A DNA stretch of 64,000 bases from Clostridiales bacterium (GTDB taxonomy: Bacteria > Bacillota > Clostridia > Lachnospirales > CAG-274): positions 1-64,000 of the forward strand of contig JAJPZT010000059.1 in the NCBI GenBank assembly GCA_021204175.1, read 5' to 3'. The position numbers were made by a program, and so were the translations under genes. The notes under the pieces were generated by a model. That model did not search any database. It had not been told where the DNA came from and saw only the letters and a list, made by a program, of their open reading frames with translations. This document shows, one piece after another, positions 8,665 through 17,461 of this stretch (within the stretch, counting starts at the first letter, position 1; every line of letters starts with the position of its first letter).

Positions 8665-8754
8665 CAGTTTTTTGCCTTCGGTAATAATTTTGTGCATTTT
8701 TAATAAAAAGATTAAAAATAAATAAAAAGCTTCGTGAATTTTTCAGGGATTATT

Positions 8755-9216
8755 TTACGTAAATGAGTTGAAAACCTCTTCCAAGTCCTTTGAATTATCG
8801 CAGACCGCCAAGAGCGTCAGCGTGTCTCGGGTTTTAAAAAGATGATTTTCTATTTTTTTGCTTTCCTCGGGGTAGTCCTTATAGGTTGATGTGAGATTTA
8901 TAAGAACGTTTGACAAAGACTTTTCTATGTTTTCAACAGATGTTCTGTCCTTGCCCTTAACAAGAATTATTTTGTCCGGCTTTCCGTTTTCCGATGAGGT
9001 TATAACATAGCCCTCTTCAATATCCGAAGGGTTTAAGCCGTAGCGTTCCGCAATGTTTATGTCCGAAAGGCTTTCCACGGTTTCCTCCGCAAGAGAAGTG
9101 CCTGCTGCCAAAAGAGCTATGCCCTCTGCGGCTTCCGTGTTTTCTATTGTTGGGCGGCTGCACGCCGTTAAAAGCATACACCCCGTAAGCATTAACGCAA
9201 AATATATTTTTCTCAA
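8755..9216 (-). CDS. DUF4358-like lipoprotein
   Basis: A 153-residue predicted lipoprotein. The signal peptide ends with LLTAC (Cys about residue 19). The mature part has the pattern of DUF4358 proteins: a YGL-NPSDIEEGYV strand, then PDKIILVKGKD, a helix and KDYPEESKKIENHL. Start is a TTG with GGGGAG 9 bases upstream; the nearby ATG is out of frame and stops at once. Function is unknown. It stands alone between the glnA promoter and the structured RNA region. Confidence 0.65.
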   Translation of the reverse strand: MRKIYFALMLTGCMLLTACSRPTIENTEAAEGIALLAAGTSLAEETVESLSDINIAERYGLNPSDIEEGYVITSSENGKPDKIILVKGKDRTSVENIEKSLSNVLINLTSTYKDYPEESKKIENHLFKTRDTLTLLAVCDNSKDLEEVFNSFT

Positions 9217-9362
9217 AAAAACATCTCCCCAGAGTTATTGAAGAAAGCTTTTTTATAAGCCTTTCCTCAATATAGATTATTTGCACTTACAGAGATTTTT
9301 ATGCAAAAAATTGCTGCGCTTTTCTTGTTTATTTTTACATTTTCTGCTATGTATATACCACA

Positions 9363-9652
9363 TACTATAAAAGTCGATTGCTGCGTGCTTCGCACTTTCG
9401 CAATCGCCGCCGGCATTCGTAATCCGCTCATTTTCATATAGAAAATGGCTACTTACTCATACCGGTTAGGTTCTCTAATGCCCAATCATTTATGCAAGCA
9501 AGCTTGCCTATCTGATTGTCCATTGAGAACGCTTTTATAGTAAATGGTTGGACAGAGTAATAAACGGCAATCAGCCTAAGGAATAAACCACCTTTTAAAT
9601 GGTTTATAACCAACATAAAAGCCCGAAGGCTGCTACCCTTCGGGCTTTTTTT
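9363..9652 (+). ncRNA. Candidate stand-alone structured RNA
   Basis: The 645-base gap between the lipoprotein and smpB holds a dense series of hairpins. These are a CGATTGC.../...GCAATCG arm, a CATTTTC-ATATA-GAAAATG hairpin inside a longer imperfect CCGG...CCGG stem, and a long stem-loop (GTTCTC...GAGAAC, 9470-9530) containing GCAAG-CAAG-CTTGC. They are followed by ATAAACCA/TGGTTTAT and a strong terminator (AGCCCGAAGG/CCTTCGGGCT then seven T). A TACTAT -10-like box lies at 9363, and transcription would start near 9375. I do not recognise tmRNA, SRP, RNase P or 6S consensus in it. No plus-strand gene follows closely, so it is not an ordinary leader. Confidence 0.5.
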
Positions 9653-9861
9653 GTGCTCATTAATGCAATGTTGTTGTCATCGTATCATTGCGTCAGTCAT
9701 ATTATAGCACACAAAAATAAGTATTGCAAGCATTAACTTAATTTTTTTCGTCTGAATTTCAGTAACAGAAAGGGTGTGCCAAATGACTTTTAACATCCTT
9801 CTTATCAAAACATATTATAACATAGAAAAAATATAATTACAAGTATTATTTTTCAAATTTT

Positions 9862-10329
9862 TTACGTCTGAAGATTAAGCTTAAAGTCCTTTTCGGCTTC
9901 ACGCTTTTGGTCACGCTTAGCTATATCCTGACGCTTATCATAGAGCTTCTTGCCCTTAGCCAAGCCTATATCCATTTTAACGAGACTGCCTTCAAAATAG
10001 ACCTTAAGCGGAACTATGGTCAGCCCCTGCTGCATTGTTCTGCCCTCAAGCTTATTAATTTCATATTTATGAAGAAGAAGGCGGCGTTCACGAAGAGGGT
10101 CATGGTTAAAGCGGTTGCCCTGTTCAAAGGGGCTAATGTGCATGCCCTTTATAAAGGCTTCTTTATTCGTAATGGAAATGTAGCTGTCCTTAAGGTTGCA
10201 TCTGCCTGCGCGCATAGACTTAACCTCAGTGCCCTGAAGCTCTATTCCCGCCTGAATTGTTTCGAGAATAAAATAATCGTGATATGCTTTTTTATTTTGT
10301 GCTATTATTTTAACTGATTTTTTTGCCAT
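9862..10329 (-). CDS. smpB: SsrA-binding protein SmpB
   Basis: A 155-residue trans-translation factor that carries tmRNA into stalled ribosomes. It has the N-terminal [13 protein letters not shown], the [20 protein letters not shown] core, RLLLHKYEI, and a basic C-terminal tail ([21 protein letters not shown]) that mimics the missing mRNA. AAGGTGA lies before the ATG. The start overlaps the end of the PHP gene by 20 bases. No tmRNA gene is recognisable next to it. Confidence 0.97.
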   Translation of the reverse strand: MAKKSVKIIAQNKKAYHDYFILETIQAGIELQGTEVKSMRAGRCNLKDSYISITNKEAFIKGMHISPFEQGNRFNHDPLRERRLLLHKYEINKLEGRTMQQGLTIVPLKVYFEGSLVKMDIGLAKGKKLYDKRQDIAKRDQKREAEKDFKLNLQT

Positions 10330-11170
10330 ATTTTTTCACCTTCAAGTCATCTAAAATTTGCCTCGGAACCTCTAAGCCGCCGTAGCCAGTACCCAGCTCA
10401 AGTCCCGGCTTGTTATCCCCGTGAAAGTCGCTTCCTCCCGAGGGAAGAAGGTCATACGTTCGGCAGAGAGACAGGACAAGCCGTGTTTCCTCTTCTGTGT
10501 GGGTGGAATAATAGCATTCCATACCCACAGCACCCCAGCAGGAAAAATCCGCCGCCATTTGCTCAAGCTCATCAATATTAAAGCCGTAGGCAAAGGGGTG
10601 GGCGACTACAGGCAGTCCGCCGCCGGTCTTTATAAGGGCTATAGCTTTTTCCGCTGTTAAAACCTCTCTTTTGACATAGCCCGGCTTTCCTGCGCCTATA
10701 TATTTCAAAAAGGCTTCGTTCTTGCTTTCAGCATAGCCCTTCTCCTGCAAAAGACGGGCAAAATGGGCTCTGGTAACAACCTTTCCGCCGCTGACGGAAA
10801 GAAGCTCCTCATAGCTTAAGTCAAGCCCTAACCCCCTGAGCTTATTTATCATTTTCTTATTTCGTTTTATTCTTTTTTCCTTTAAATCGTCCAAAGCCGA
10901 TACAAATTCCTTATTAGTTAAATCCAAAAACAGACCCACTATGTGAATTTCCCTGTTCTTATAAAGCGAAGAAAGCTCAGTACCGGCTATAACCTCCAAA
11001 CCCGGAAAAGCCTTTGCAGCTTCAAGCGCCTCCCCTACCCCTTCAATTGTGTCATGGTCTGTAAGCGCTATCGTCTCCAAGCCGATTTCAGCTGCCTTGT
11101 TTATAAGCTCCGTAGGTGTCAAAGTTCCGTCTGAAACTGTTGAATGAGTATGAAGGTCTGTTTTATTCAT
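10310..11170 (-). CDS. PHP-domain phosphoesterase
   Basis: A 286-residue metal-dependent phosphoesterase of the PHP family (YciV/RNase AM and nucleoside-bisphosphate phosphatase relatives). Metal-binding motifs are [11 protein letters not shown] at the N-terminus, LTDHDT near residue 38, AHPF near residue 190 and GSDFHG near residue 248. It probably acts on a nucleotide or RNA 5' end; the exact substrate cannot be read from sequence. It overlaps smpB, so the two are cotranscribed. Confidence 0.85.
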   Translation of the reverse strand: MNKTDLHTHSTVSDGTLTPTELINKAAEIGLETIALTDHDTIEGVGEALEAAKAFPGLEVIAGTELSSLYKNREIHIVGLFLDLTNKEFVSALDDLKEKRIKRNKKMINKLRGLGLDLSYEELLSVSGGKVVTRAHFARLLQEKGYAESKNEAFLKYIGAGKPGYVKREVLTAEKAIALIKTGGGLPVVAHPFAYGFNIDELEQMAADFSCWGAVGMECYYSTHTEEETRLVLSLCRTYDLLPSGGSDFHGDNKPGLELGTGYGGLEVPRQILDDLKVKKYGKKIS

Positions 11171-11241
11171 AAATATTCTCCTAAAATAATATAATTATAC
11201 AAAGGGTCAATACACAAAATTTCTTGAAAGGGTGACAGGCT

Positions 11242-11637
11242 GTGAGAAGAAAAAAGGAAACCGAAGCCAAGGGCTTAAACCCTGTTTTGGCTGTGTGCTT
11301 GTGTTCCGCTCTGGGTTATGCCATAACGGCAGCTGTGTTTTTAATTTACGCCGCACTGCTTACATATACCGATATAAGTGAAGGGTCTATGAAAATTGTT
11401 GTAACGGCAGCGGTCGGAGTGTCCGTAGTTATAGGGGGCTTTTTTGCCGCAAAGGCAATAAAAAAGCGGGGTATCGTGTGGGGCGTTTTGACAGGGCTTA
11501 TGTGCGGCATTTTAATGATCATAACCGCCGTCTGCTTTAAGCCCGACTTCGCCCCAAGCCTTAAAACCGGAATTATTTTAAGCCTTTGTCTCTGCGGCGG
11601 AGGCGTCGGGGGAATAATAGGTATAAACTTTAAGTAG
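11242..11637 (+). CDS. TIGR04086/YrzE-like membrane protein
   Basis: A 131-residue protein with a basic N-terminus and four hydrophobic helices containing the paired Gly-rich stretches of the TIGR04086 (YrzE) family. The GTG start at 11242 has GAAAGGG upstream. Function is unknown. It stands alone on the plus strand, convergent with the glycosyltransferase, and is followed by a palindrome. Confidence 0.65.
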   Translation: MRRKKETEAKGLNPVLAVCLCSALGYAITAAVFLIYAALLTYTDISEGSMKIVVTAAVGVSVVIGGFFAAKAIKKRGIVWGVLTGLMCGILMIITAVCFKPDFAPSLKTGIILSLCLCGGGVGGIIGINFK

Positions 11638-11638
11638 C

Positions 11639-11670
11639 CGACAGCTCCCCTTAAAAGGGGAAGCTTGTCG
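11639..11670. repeat. Convergent palindrome
   Basis: CGACA-GCT-CCCCTT/AAGGGG-AAGC-TTGTCG forms a strong hairpin between convergent genes. It resembles the CTCCCC-type dispersed palindromes seen elsewhere in the window, and may act as a terminator although no T-run follows. Confidence 0.5.
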
Positions 11671-11679
11671 CCCTTAAAT

Positions 11680-12816
11680 CTATGACAAAGCTTTAATATA
11701 TATCTCCTCTGCCTTTTCGGCGAAAATCTGTGTTGAATAGCCCTGTGCGGTTTCATAAGCGGCTTCTGACATTTCCTTTCGGAAGGCTTCATCCTCCAAA
11801 ACCTTTTCCGCAAAGGTCTTAAACTCTTCAAAGCTTTCATATTGAAAGCCGTTTATATTGTTTTTAACAACTCCGTCTATACAGGGGTCTTTTCTGCAAA
11901 GCGCCGGCAGTGAATTTGCAAGGGCTTCTATATAGGTAAGCCCCTGCGTTTCGCTTGTGGAAGCGCTGACAAAAAAGTCGCCTAACTTATAATATTTCCA
12001 AACATCGTCGGGCTTAATCATTCCCGTAAAAACAACGCTTAAGCCCTGACATTTTTTCTCCGCTTCAGCCTTAAGCTCCTTAAAATAAGGTCCCCCTCCG
12101 GCAATTAAAAGTGTAACGTCGCTGCGGTTAAGCTCTTTAAAATACTCTATAATTTCAGATACGTTTTTTTCTTTGGCAAGTCTGCCCAAAAAGAGCATTA
12201 TTTTGTTTTCGGGCGGTATTTCAAGCTCCTGTCTCAGAGCTGCCTTTTCTTCCTCCGAAAGAACCTTTTCAAACCTTTCAAGCTCAATTCCCGTAGGCAA
12301 AACATAAAGCTCCTTGTGAACTTTGTATTCCGCAAGAAGGTTTTTAACCTTCTCCGTAGGGGCTATAACAGCTTTTACGGGCTTAAGAAGATTTCTCGTC
12401 AAAACCGAAACCACAACCTTCCCCAGTTTCTTGTTTGGACAGAAATAATGAGTATATTCCTCATAGACGGTGTGATATGTATGAACAACGGGAATTTGAA
12501 GCTTTTTGGCGATTGCAAGCGCCATAATATAGGTAGAAAACTCACACTGTGTGTGAATAATATCCGGCGCCCATTCAACAATTTCTTTATAATATCTGTG
12601 TTTTACAAAGCCTATTCGGGCTTCGGGGTAAATCGGCGCAGAAACGGAACGAATATAATAGGTTGTGTCGGTTTTGTGCGAACGCAGCTTCTCAGAAACA
12701 GTCAAAACCCTTACCTCGTGTCCCCTTTCTCTCAGCCGCCTTTCCAAATTGAGAACCGAGGTAACAACCCCGTTCACAGTGGGCGCATACCAGTCGGTAG
12801 CTATAAGAATTTTCAT
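11680..12816 (-). CDS. Glycosyltransferase family 4 (diacylglycerol glycosyltransferase-like)
   Basis: A 378-residue GT-B fold enzyme. The N-terminus TDWYAPTVNGVVTSVLNL is typical of GT4 enzymes that move glucose to diacylglycerol or phosphatidylinositol. Further motifs are HTQCEFS, HTYHTVYEEYTHY, LPTGIELERF, FLGRLAKEKNV and the nucleotide-sugar E-x7-E region (STSETQGLTYIEALA). A membrane glycolipid role is inferred. AAGGAG precedes the ATG. It is monocistronic. Confidence 0.85.
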   Translation of the reverse strand: MKILIATDWYAPTVNGVVTSVLNLERRLRERGHEVRVLTVSEKLRSHKTDTTYYIRSVSAPIYPEARIGFVKHRYYKEIVEWAPDIIHTQCEFSTYIMALAIAKKLQIPVVHTYHTVYEEYTHYFCPNKKLGKVVVSVLTRNLLKPVKAVIAPTEKVKNLLAEYKVHKELYVLPTGIELERFEKVLSEEEKAALRQELEIPPENKIMLFLGRLAKEKNVSEIIEYFKELNRSDVTLLIAGGGPYFKELKAEAEKKCQGLSVVFTGMIKPDDVWKYYKLGDFFVSASTSETQGLTYIEALANSLPALCRKDPCIDGVVKNNINGFQYESFEEFKTFAEKVLEDEAFRKEMSEAAYETAQGYSTQIFAEKAEEIYIKALS

Positions 12817-12856
12817 AAATACAATCTCCTTAACTTCTTCTTTACTAAGAAAAATG

Positions 12857-13279
12857 TTATTTAGACGCCACTTTTTCCTTTAAAGCCTCTTGAAGAAATT
12901 TAGAAACATTAAGATTTATTTTTTCAGCTTCATAATTAAGCCAAGCAGGTAAAGTTACATTTCTTCTGACCATTCTGTTATCGTACTTTTCCCGATACTC
13001 CGAAAAATTCACATCGACATATGTTAATACTCCTTTGGAATAATCAAAAATATCATCAGCTTCAGCTTCGGCTTTTGAAATTGCTTCTTCACTGTCAGAG
13101 GGTCTTGGAACGATTATACCTTCATTTTCATAAGTAATTCCCTTTGAAGCTATGGCGTCTCTTGCCATTTCTATAGCATCTACAAAGCTTGAGCCTTCTG
13201 TATAAATTTCAAAATCGGGAACAAAAACCAAACAACAATTGTCATTCTTTGCAATAAAAGTCGGATATGCTGTTTTCAT
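12857..13279 (-). CDS. Orphan HicB-family protein
   Basis: About 140 residues. The N-terminal half is a HicB partial RNase H-like fold (YPTFIAKNDNCCLVFVPDFE...), followed by a ribbon-helix-helix-like C-terminus (RRNVTLPAWLNYEAEKINLNVSKFLQEAL). The ATG at 13279 fits the family N-terminus; the ORF track's GTG at 13306 adds nine residues without a better binding site. No HicA is visible on either side, so it may be a solitary transcriptional regulator or the relic of a pair. Confidence 0.75.
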   Translation of the reverse strand: MKTAYPTFIAKNDNCCLVFVPDFEIYTEGSSFVDAIEMARDAIASKGITYENEGIIVPRPSDSEEAISKAEAEADDIFDYSKGVLTYVDVNFSEYREKYDNRMVRRNVTLPAWLNYEAEKINLNVSKFLQEALKEKVASK

Positions 13280-13415
13280 AATAATATATTTTCTTATAAA
13301 ATGCACTGATTAAACATTCAATTTCTTTATAAAAACCTCTTGTGTACTTGCAGAAAATTCTGCGTCTTTATGTTTTATAATTATATTACAAACAAAAAGC
13401 AAAGGAGAGATTTTT

Positions 13416-13688
13416 ATGAAAACACGAAACTATTACACGCTTATGATGCTGCTTTGTTCAGCCGGTGCGGTTTTCGGGGGATTTATGCTTATAATAAGCT
13501 TCGGAACAGCTCTGCCCCTGAGATTATTAATCTGGGCTTTAACCCTGTGTTATATGCTTTTTGCGGCAAGGTACAAAAAATGCCTTGATGACATAGAGAG
13601 ACGTGAAAAAGAGGAAAGGCATTTAAGACGTACAAACAACAAATGCCCCGAAAACAGCTATTACAACGGCATAAGAAGATCGGTTTAA
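13416..13688 (+). CDS. Small membrane protein, unknown
   Basis: A 90-residue protein with two hydrophobic helices (about residues 7-30 and 34-50) and a basic, Arg/Lys/Glu-rich cytoplasmic tail ending KCPENSYYNGIRRSV. CAAAGGAGAG lies at a good distance before the ATG, which makes it a likely real gene. I do not recognise the family. Its stop overlaps the end of the convergent kinase gene by 4 bases. Confidence 0.6.
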   Translation: MKTRNYYTLMMLLCSAGAVFGGFMLIISFGTALPLRLLIWALTLCYMLFAARYKKCLDDIERREKEERHLRRTNNKCPENSYYNGIRRSV

Positions 13689-14611
13689 ATTTCAGTTAAA
13701 ACAACCTTTTTGAGCAGCTCGTCAACAACCTCTTTGGACGCAGGCTTAGTACCCTCTGTGGTAACCGAGCCTGTGGAAACAGCCATACTCATTTTAGCGG
13801 TTTCTTCAAAGCCGTAGCCTCTTTCTGCCGAATAGGCGAAAACAGCCATCATAGCGTCCCCTGCTCCAACAGTTGACTTTGCTTCAACCTGAACCGCCGG
13901 GCTCTTATAAACCTTGTCTCCGTTAAAGAACAGAGCTCCGTCAGCTCCGCATGAAATAATAACGGTTTTAACGCCCTTTTCTATGAAATATTTACCCATT
14001 TCAACAAGCTCCTCCTGAGTTGCTTCAGTCTTTCCGAAAAACTTAAGCACCTCCGACTTATTGGGCTTTAAAAGGTCGGGAACAGCCTCCATAGCTAACC
14101 TAAAGGCTTCTCCGTCAATGTCCGAAAAAACTCTTGCTCCTTTTTCGTGAAGGGCAAAGGTTAAGTCACGGTAAACGGTTTTTTCAACGCCGTGGGGAAT
14201 GCTTCCCGAAAGAACGAAAATTGCGTTTTCATCAGCCATTCCCACAAGCTTTTCGAAAAGCCTGTTTTTTTCGAACTCCGTAATATGGGGTCCCGGCTCG
14301 TTAAGCTCCGTTTCTCCCCCTGTCAGGCTCAAAATCTTTGTGTTTGTACGGGTTTCGGCGTCTATATGAACAAAGGCAACGGGTATGCCGTTATCAACTA
14401 AGTCTCTTTCGAGCATCATTCCGAAATAGCCGCCTATATAGCCTGTGGCAATGGAGTTGCCCCCTAATGACAAAATCGTCTTTGAAGCGTTTATGCCCTT
14501 TCCGCCTGAGTCGTGAACGATATTGTAAATTCTGTTGATTTTGCCCACGTTAAAGCTGTCAACAACAGCTGTCTTGTCGATTGCGGGATTAAGTGTAACC
14601 GTAATTATCAT
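13685..14611 (-). CDS. 1-phosphofructokinase family hexose kinase
   Basis: A 308-residue PfkB-family kinase of the FruK/LacC branch, which phosphorylates fructose-1-phosphate or tagatose-6-phosphate with ATP. Motifs are VTLNPAIDKT at the start, GGKGINASKTI, the LSGSIPHGV segment and the catalytic STVGAGDAMMA near residue 250. It has its own promoter and no PTS or DeoR gene beside it, so substrate choice is uncertain. Length and ends are normal for FruK. Confidence 0.88.
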   Translation of the reverse strand: MIITVTLNPAIDKTAVVDSFNVGKINRIYNIVHDSGGKGINASKTILSLGGNSIATGYIGGYFGMMLERDLVDNGIPVAFVHIDAETRTNTKILSLTGGETELNEPGPHITEFEKNRLFEKLVGMADENAIFVLSGSIPHGVEKTVYRDLTFALHEKGARVFSDIDGEAFRLAMEAVPDLLKPNKSEVLKFFGKTEATQEELVEMGKYFIEKGVKTVIISCGADGALFFNGDKVYKSPAVQVEAKSTVGAGDAMMAVFAYSAERGYGFEETAKMSMAVSTGSVTTEGTKPASKEVVDELLKKVVLTEI

Positions 14612-14662
14612 AATTGCACCGTCCTTTTGTATTTTATATTTTGATTTTCTTCTGTTACCATA

Positions 14663-14691
14663 ATTATACTATTTTAAAGCATATTTGTAAA
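14663..14691 (-). promoter_or_regulatory. Promoter of pfkB-family kinase
   Basis: TTTACA and TATAAT are separated by 17 bases on the minus strand. Confidence 0.65.
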
Positions 14692-14801
14692 CCGTAAATT
14701 ATTTTAAAAATTTTTTACTTTAACTGCCGCCTCCTCCGCCTTATGTCAGCTCCCGCCATCCAAAAAATTATACTCTGCCTGCTTTTTTAACCGCTGCCGG
14801 C

Positions 14802-15496
14802 TTATACCTCTCTGCCGAAATAATCGGAAATGCCTATAAAGATTGCCCATGCGATTTTTTTCTGATATTCCTCGGTATTTAAAAGTCTGTTTTCCTCGGG
14901 GTTTGACAAAAAGCCGCACTCAACAATAACAGAAGGCTTTTCAGCCCCCTTAAGCATGTAATAGCTGTCGTTTTCCTTGATTACCCTGTTGTTTTCGCCG
15001 TCCGCAAGCTCCTTTATTCGGCTTTGAATATCATCCGCAAGGGCTTTGCTTTCCTCCGAGCTTTTGGGGTAAAACACCTGTGCGCCCTTAACATCTTCGG
15101 AGGGATAAAAGTTTTGGTGAATGCTTACGAAAAGGTCAACCTCATCGTCTTGTGCTAAGCTTCTTCTTTCTCTTAAGTCGGCTCTTTTGCCCTCCGCCGG
15201 AGTTTCGTCATCGGTTCTTGTCATATAAACCCCTGCCCCTGCCTGAAGCAAATATTCCCTGAGAAATCCGGCAATTTTAAGATTAATTTCCTTTTCCTCC
15301 GCACCTTCCGAAACAACCTTCCCCGGGTCTGTCCCTCCGTGACCGGCGTCAATTAAAATAACCTTTTTTCAAGGGAAAAAACCTCTTCTCTTTCACCTGT
15401 CATACTGAAGCCAACCCCCAAAATCAAAAGCAGAAAATATCCGCAGGTCAAAATTTCTATCTTTCGTTTTTTCCAAAGCTCCTTAAGCCCTGTCAC
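14802..15496 (-). pseudogene. N-acetylmuramoyl-L-alanine amidase (CwlD-like), frameshifted
   Basis: An amidase_3 enzyme that cuts the MurNAc-L-Ala bond in peptidoglycan. The first frame begins with GTG at 15496 (AAGGAAG upstream, GTGA overlap with the preceding gene). It encodes a short tail and one membrane segment (ILTCGYFLLLILGVGF) and stops at 15353. The catalytic domain follows in another frame: LIDAGHGGTDPG, KEINLKIA, SIHQNFYP, and VECGFLSNPEE, which holds the last Glu. All zinc and catalytic residues remain. The break is at a run of six A; seven would restore one protein of about 230 residues. Decay, slippage or a base-calling error are all possible. Confidence 0.8.
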
Positions 15497-16539
15497 AAAA
15501 GCTCACTTCCTTTTTTATCGAAAAAATCCTTAAAGCGGTAATCCCCCATAGGCTTTTCTCTGTGAAAGCTCAAAAAGTTATCGTCCATTTCGGGATATAT
15601 CTGCGCGTCCCATGGCTTTTCGGCATTCACAAGAACCTCGTCAGCCTTTATTCTTCCTCCGTTTTTGTCTATGAAGACGCCTCTTTTTAAGTCCTCGCAG
15701 ATTTTTCCCTTAAAGGCTTGGGGCTTAAAATCCTCAAGGCATATATAGGCTCTTCCTCCGCATTTAAAAAATATAACCGGGTGTCTGTCAAACAAAAACA
15801 CAAGAGGTGATGATATTCCCTTCATATCCGCCGCAGTTTTCAGGTCGGAAAAACCTTCTGAACCCCTCGTTTTGAAAATAAGCTTTGAAGTGAAAAAGCT
15901 TGTTATAACCGCCGCAAAATAAAATCTTTCACGACGAATAAGCATACTGTATTCTTCAAAATTAAGCCCTGTTTCAAAAACAGTGTTAAAGCCCCCGGCT
16001 CTCTCCCCCAAAAGCTCCCTATAGCCCAAGCGGCTGCCCCTTGACACGCCGAAAGCCTTATAATAAAACAAAAGCCTTAAGCCCCCTCCTGCCCTGACAG
16101 CCCGAAAAGCTTCACCCTTTAAGGGCTTGGCTTCGTCCAAAAGAACAGGCGCAGTTTTGTTTTTCGAAAGTTTCTGAAAGTAAATGCCCTCAAAGCCGTC
16201 CTTTAATGGGGCGTTGAAAATCAGGTCTATGCCCTCTTTGCCGAAATGTGCGTCAAAAAGAATATTCCCTTTAATTATGTTTTCCATGCTTTCAAGAATT
16301 GTTTTGCCCTTAACCCCTTCCTTTTCATCCCTCAAAAAAATTATGTTTCCCCTTAAGTCTCTGCAAAATATGCAGACCTTCCCCTCGTCGGTTAAATTAA
16401 GCGAAAAGCCGGGTCTAACTCCCGACATTACAGAGATTTCACCCGAAAGCCCTGTCTCGTTTCTTATTCTTTTTAAAAGCCTTCCGTCTTGATAATAATA
16501 GCAAATCATAGCCTGTTTTGTTTTTATTATGTAAGTCAT
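15493..16539 (-). CDS. Unknown protein coupled to amidase
   Basis: A 348-residue protein that I do not recognise. It lacks a signal peptide and clear membrane helices. It is rich in alternating short hydrophobic and charged strands (IFCRDLRGNIIFLRDE, IDLIFNAPLKDGFEGIYFQ), which suggests repeated beta-sheet, perhaps propeller-like. I chose the ATG at 16539, 8 bases after GAGGAG; the GTG at 16548 overlaps that site. Its stop overlaps the amidase GTG, so they are coupled, and a cell-envelope or sporulation link is possible but unproven. Confidence 0.6.
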   Translation of the reverse strand: MTYIIKTKQAMICYYYQDGRLLKRIRNETGLSGEISVMSGVRPGFSLNLTDEGKVCIFCRDLRGNIIFLRDEKEGVKGKTILESMENIIKGNILFDAHFGKEGIDLIFNAPLKDGFEGIYFQKLSKNKTAPVLLDEAKPLKGEAFRAVRAGGGLRLLFYYKAFGVSRGSRLGYRELLGERAGGFNTVFETGLNFEEYSMLIRRERFYFAAVITSFFTSKLIFKTRGSEGFSDLKTAADMKGISSPLVFLFDRHPVIFFKCGGRAYICLEDFKPQAFKGKICEDLKRGVFIDKNGGRIKADEVLVNAEKPWDAQIYPEMDDNFLSFHREKPMGDYRFKDFFDKKGSELL

Positions 16540-16561
16540 TATAATCACTCCTCAATATAGC

Positions 16562-16662
16562 TTAGCTTCCCCTTTTAAGGGGAAGTACCTGCCCACAAGG
16601 GCAGGGGATAGGGTGCTTTCCTTGCCAAGCACTAATTGACGGTTTTGGAAGCTGTCGCATAC
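16562..16662. repeat. Palindromic dispersed repeat
   Basis: AGCTTCCCCTTTT/AAGGGGAAG is followed by CCTGCCC/GGGCAGG and then by CTTCC-bearing sequence ending GGAAGCTGTCG. It forms consecutive hairpins and resembles the CTCCCCTTGAGGGGAG family elsewhere in the window. It fills the gap upstream of the ABC operon. Confidence 0.5.
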
Positions 16663-16714
16663 AATAAATTATATGACGTTCATAAAATATTATTCTTTTG
16701 TCGATTACCCTTTA

Positions 16715-16743
16715 TTGACATAGATAATTTTTAAAGCTATAAT
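16715..16743 (+). promoter_or_regulatory. Promoter of ABC-2 cluster
   Basis: TTGACA and TATAAT with a 17-base spacer, about 30 bases before the TTG start of the ATPase. Confidence 0.85.
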
Positions 16744-16774
16744 AAGCTTATGAAACCAATAGGAGGACGGGCTT

Positions 16775-17443
16775 TTGATTGAAGTTAAAAACATAAACAA
16801 AAAATACAAGGCAAAGGTTCTTGAAAACCTCTCCCTTACTGCGGAAAAAGGCGAATGTATAGGCATTTTGGGGGCAAACGGCTGCGGAAAAACAACCCTT
16901 TTGGAGATATTGTCGGGCAGCCGAAAGCCCGACAGCGGCGTTATAACCGTTGCGGGGAAAAACGCCCTTAAAAGCAAGGGACTGTTTTCGGAATATATAG
17001 GCTATGTTCCACAGGAAAATCCGCTGATTGGGGAGTTAAGCGTTAAAGACAACTTATGGCTTTGGTTTAACGGCTCGAAAAAAGAGCTTAACTCTGTCAT
17101 AAATGAGGGAATTGTTAAACGTCTGGGGCTTGCGGAGCTTAAAGACCGCCGAACGGACAAGCTTTCCGGCGGTATGAAACGGCGTCTTTCAATAGCCATA
17201 GCCCTTTTGCACTCTCCCCCTGTTTTGATTTTGGACGAGCCCACCACAGCTTTAGACCTGAAGCTTAAGGCGGATATAAGAAGCATTTTAAAGGCATATC
17301 TTCAAAGCGGCGGAACTATAATTATGTCTACCCACGACGAGGGCGATTTAAAGCTCTGCACCCGCTTAATGCTTATGAAAAAGGGAAAGCTTCTTGAGCT
17401 TGACAAAAACATAACCCAAGGCGAGCTTTTAAGGCTCTTATAA
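16775..17443 (+). CDS. ABC transporter ATP-binding protein
   Basis: A 222-residue ATPase of the ABC-2/NatA type, driving the two permeases encoded downstream. It has Walker A (GANGCGKTT, about residues 34-42), signature LSGGMKRRLS, Walker B (VLILDEPTTALD) and H-loop STHD. The TTG start lies 8 bases after AGGAGG. It is the first of four plus-strand genes with short gaps. The substrate is not evident; drug, lipid or peptide export is typical for the class. Confidence 0.9.
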   Translation: MIEVKNINKKYKAKVLENLSLTAEKGECIGILGANGCGKTTLLEILSGSRKPDSGVITVAGKNALKSKGLFSEYIGYVPQENPLIGELSVKDNLWLWFNGSKKELNSVINEGIVKRLGLAELKDRRTDKLSGGMKRRLSIAIALLHSPPVLILDEPTTALDLKLKADIRSILKAYLQSGGTIIMSTHDEGDLKLCTRLMLMKKGKLLELDKNITQGELLRLL

Positions 17444-17461
17444 CAACCGAAAGGAAAGAAT

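Noticed and set aside
9300-9660. tmRNA gene next to smpB
   Set aside because: Neither the tRNA-like 3' end with a T-arm and CCA nor the conserved 5' end is present; the tag frame is not recognisable.
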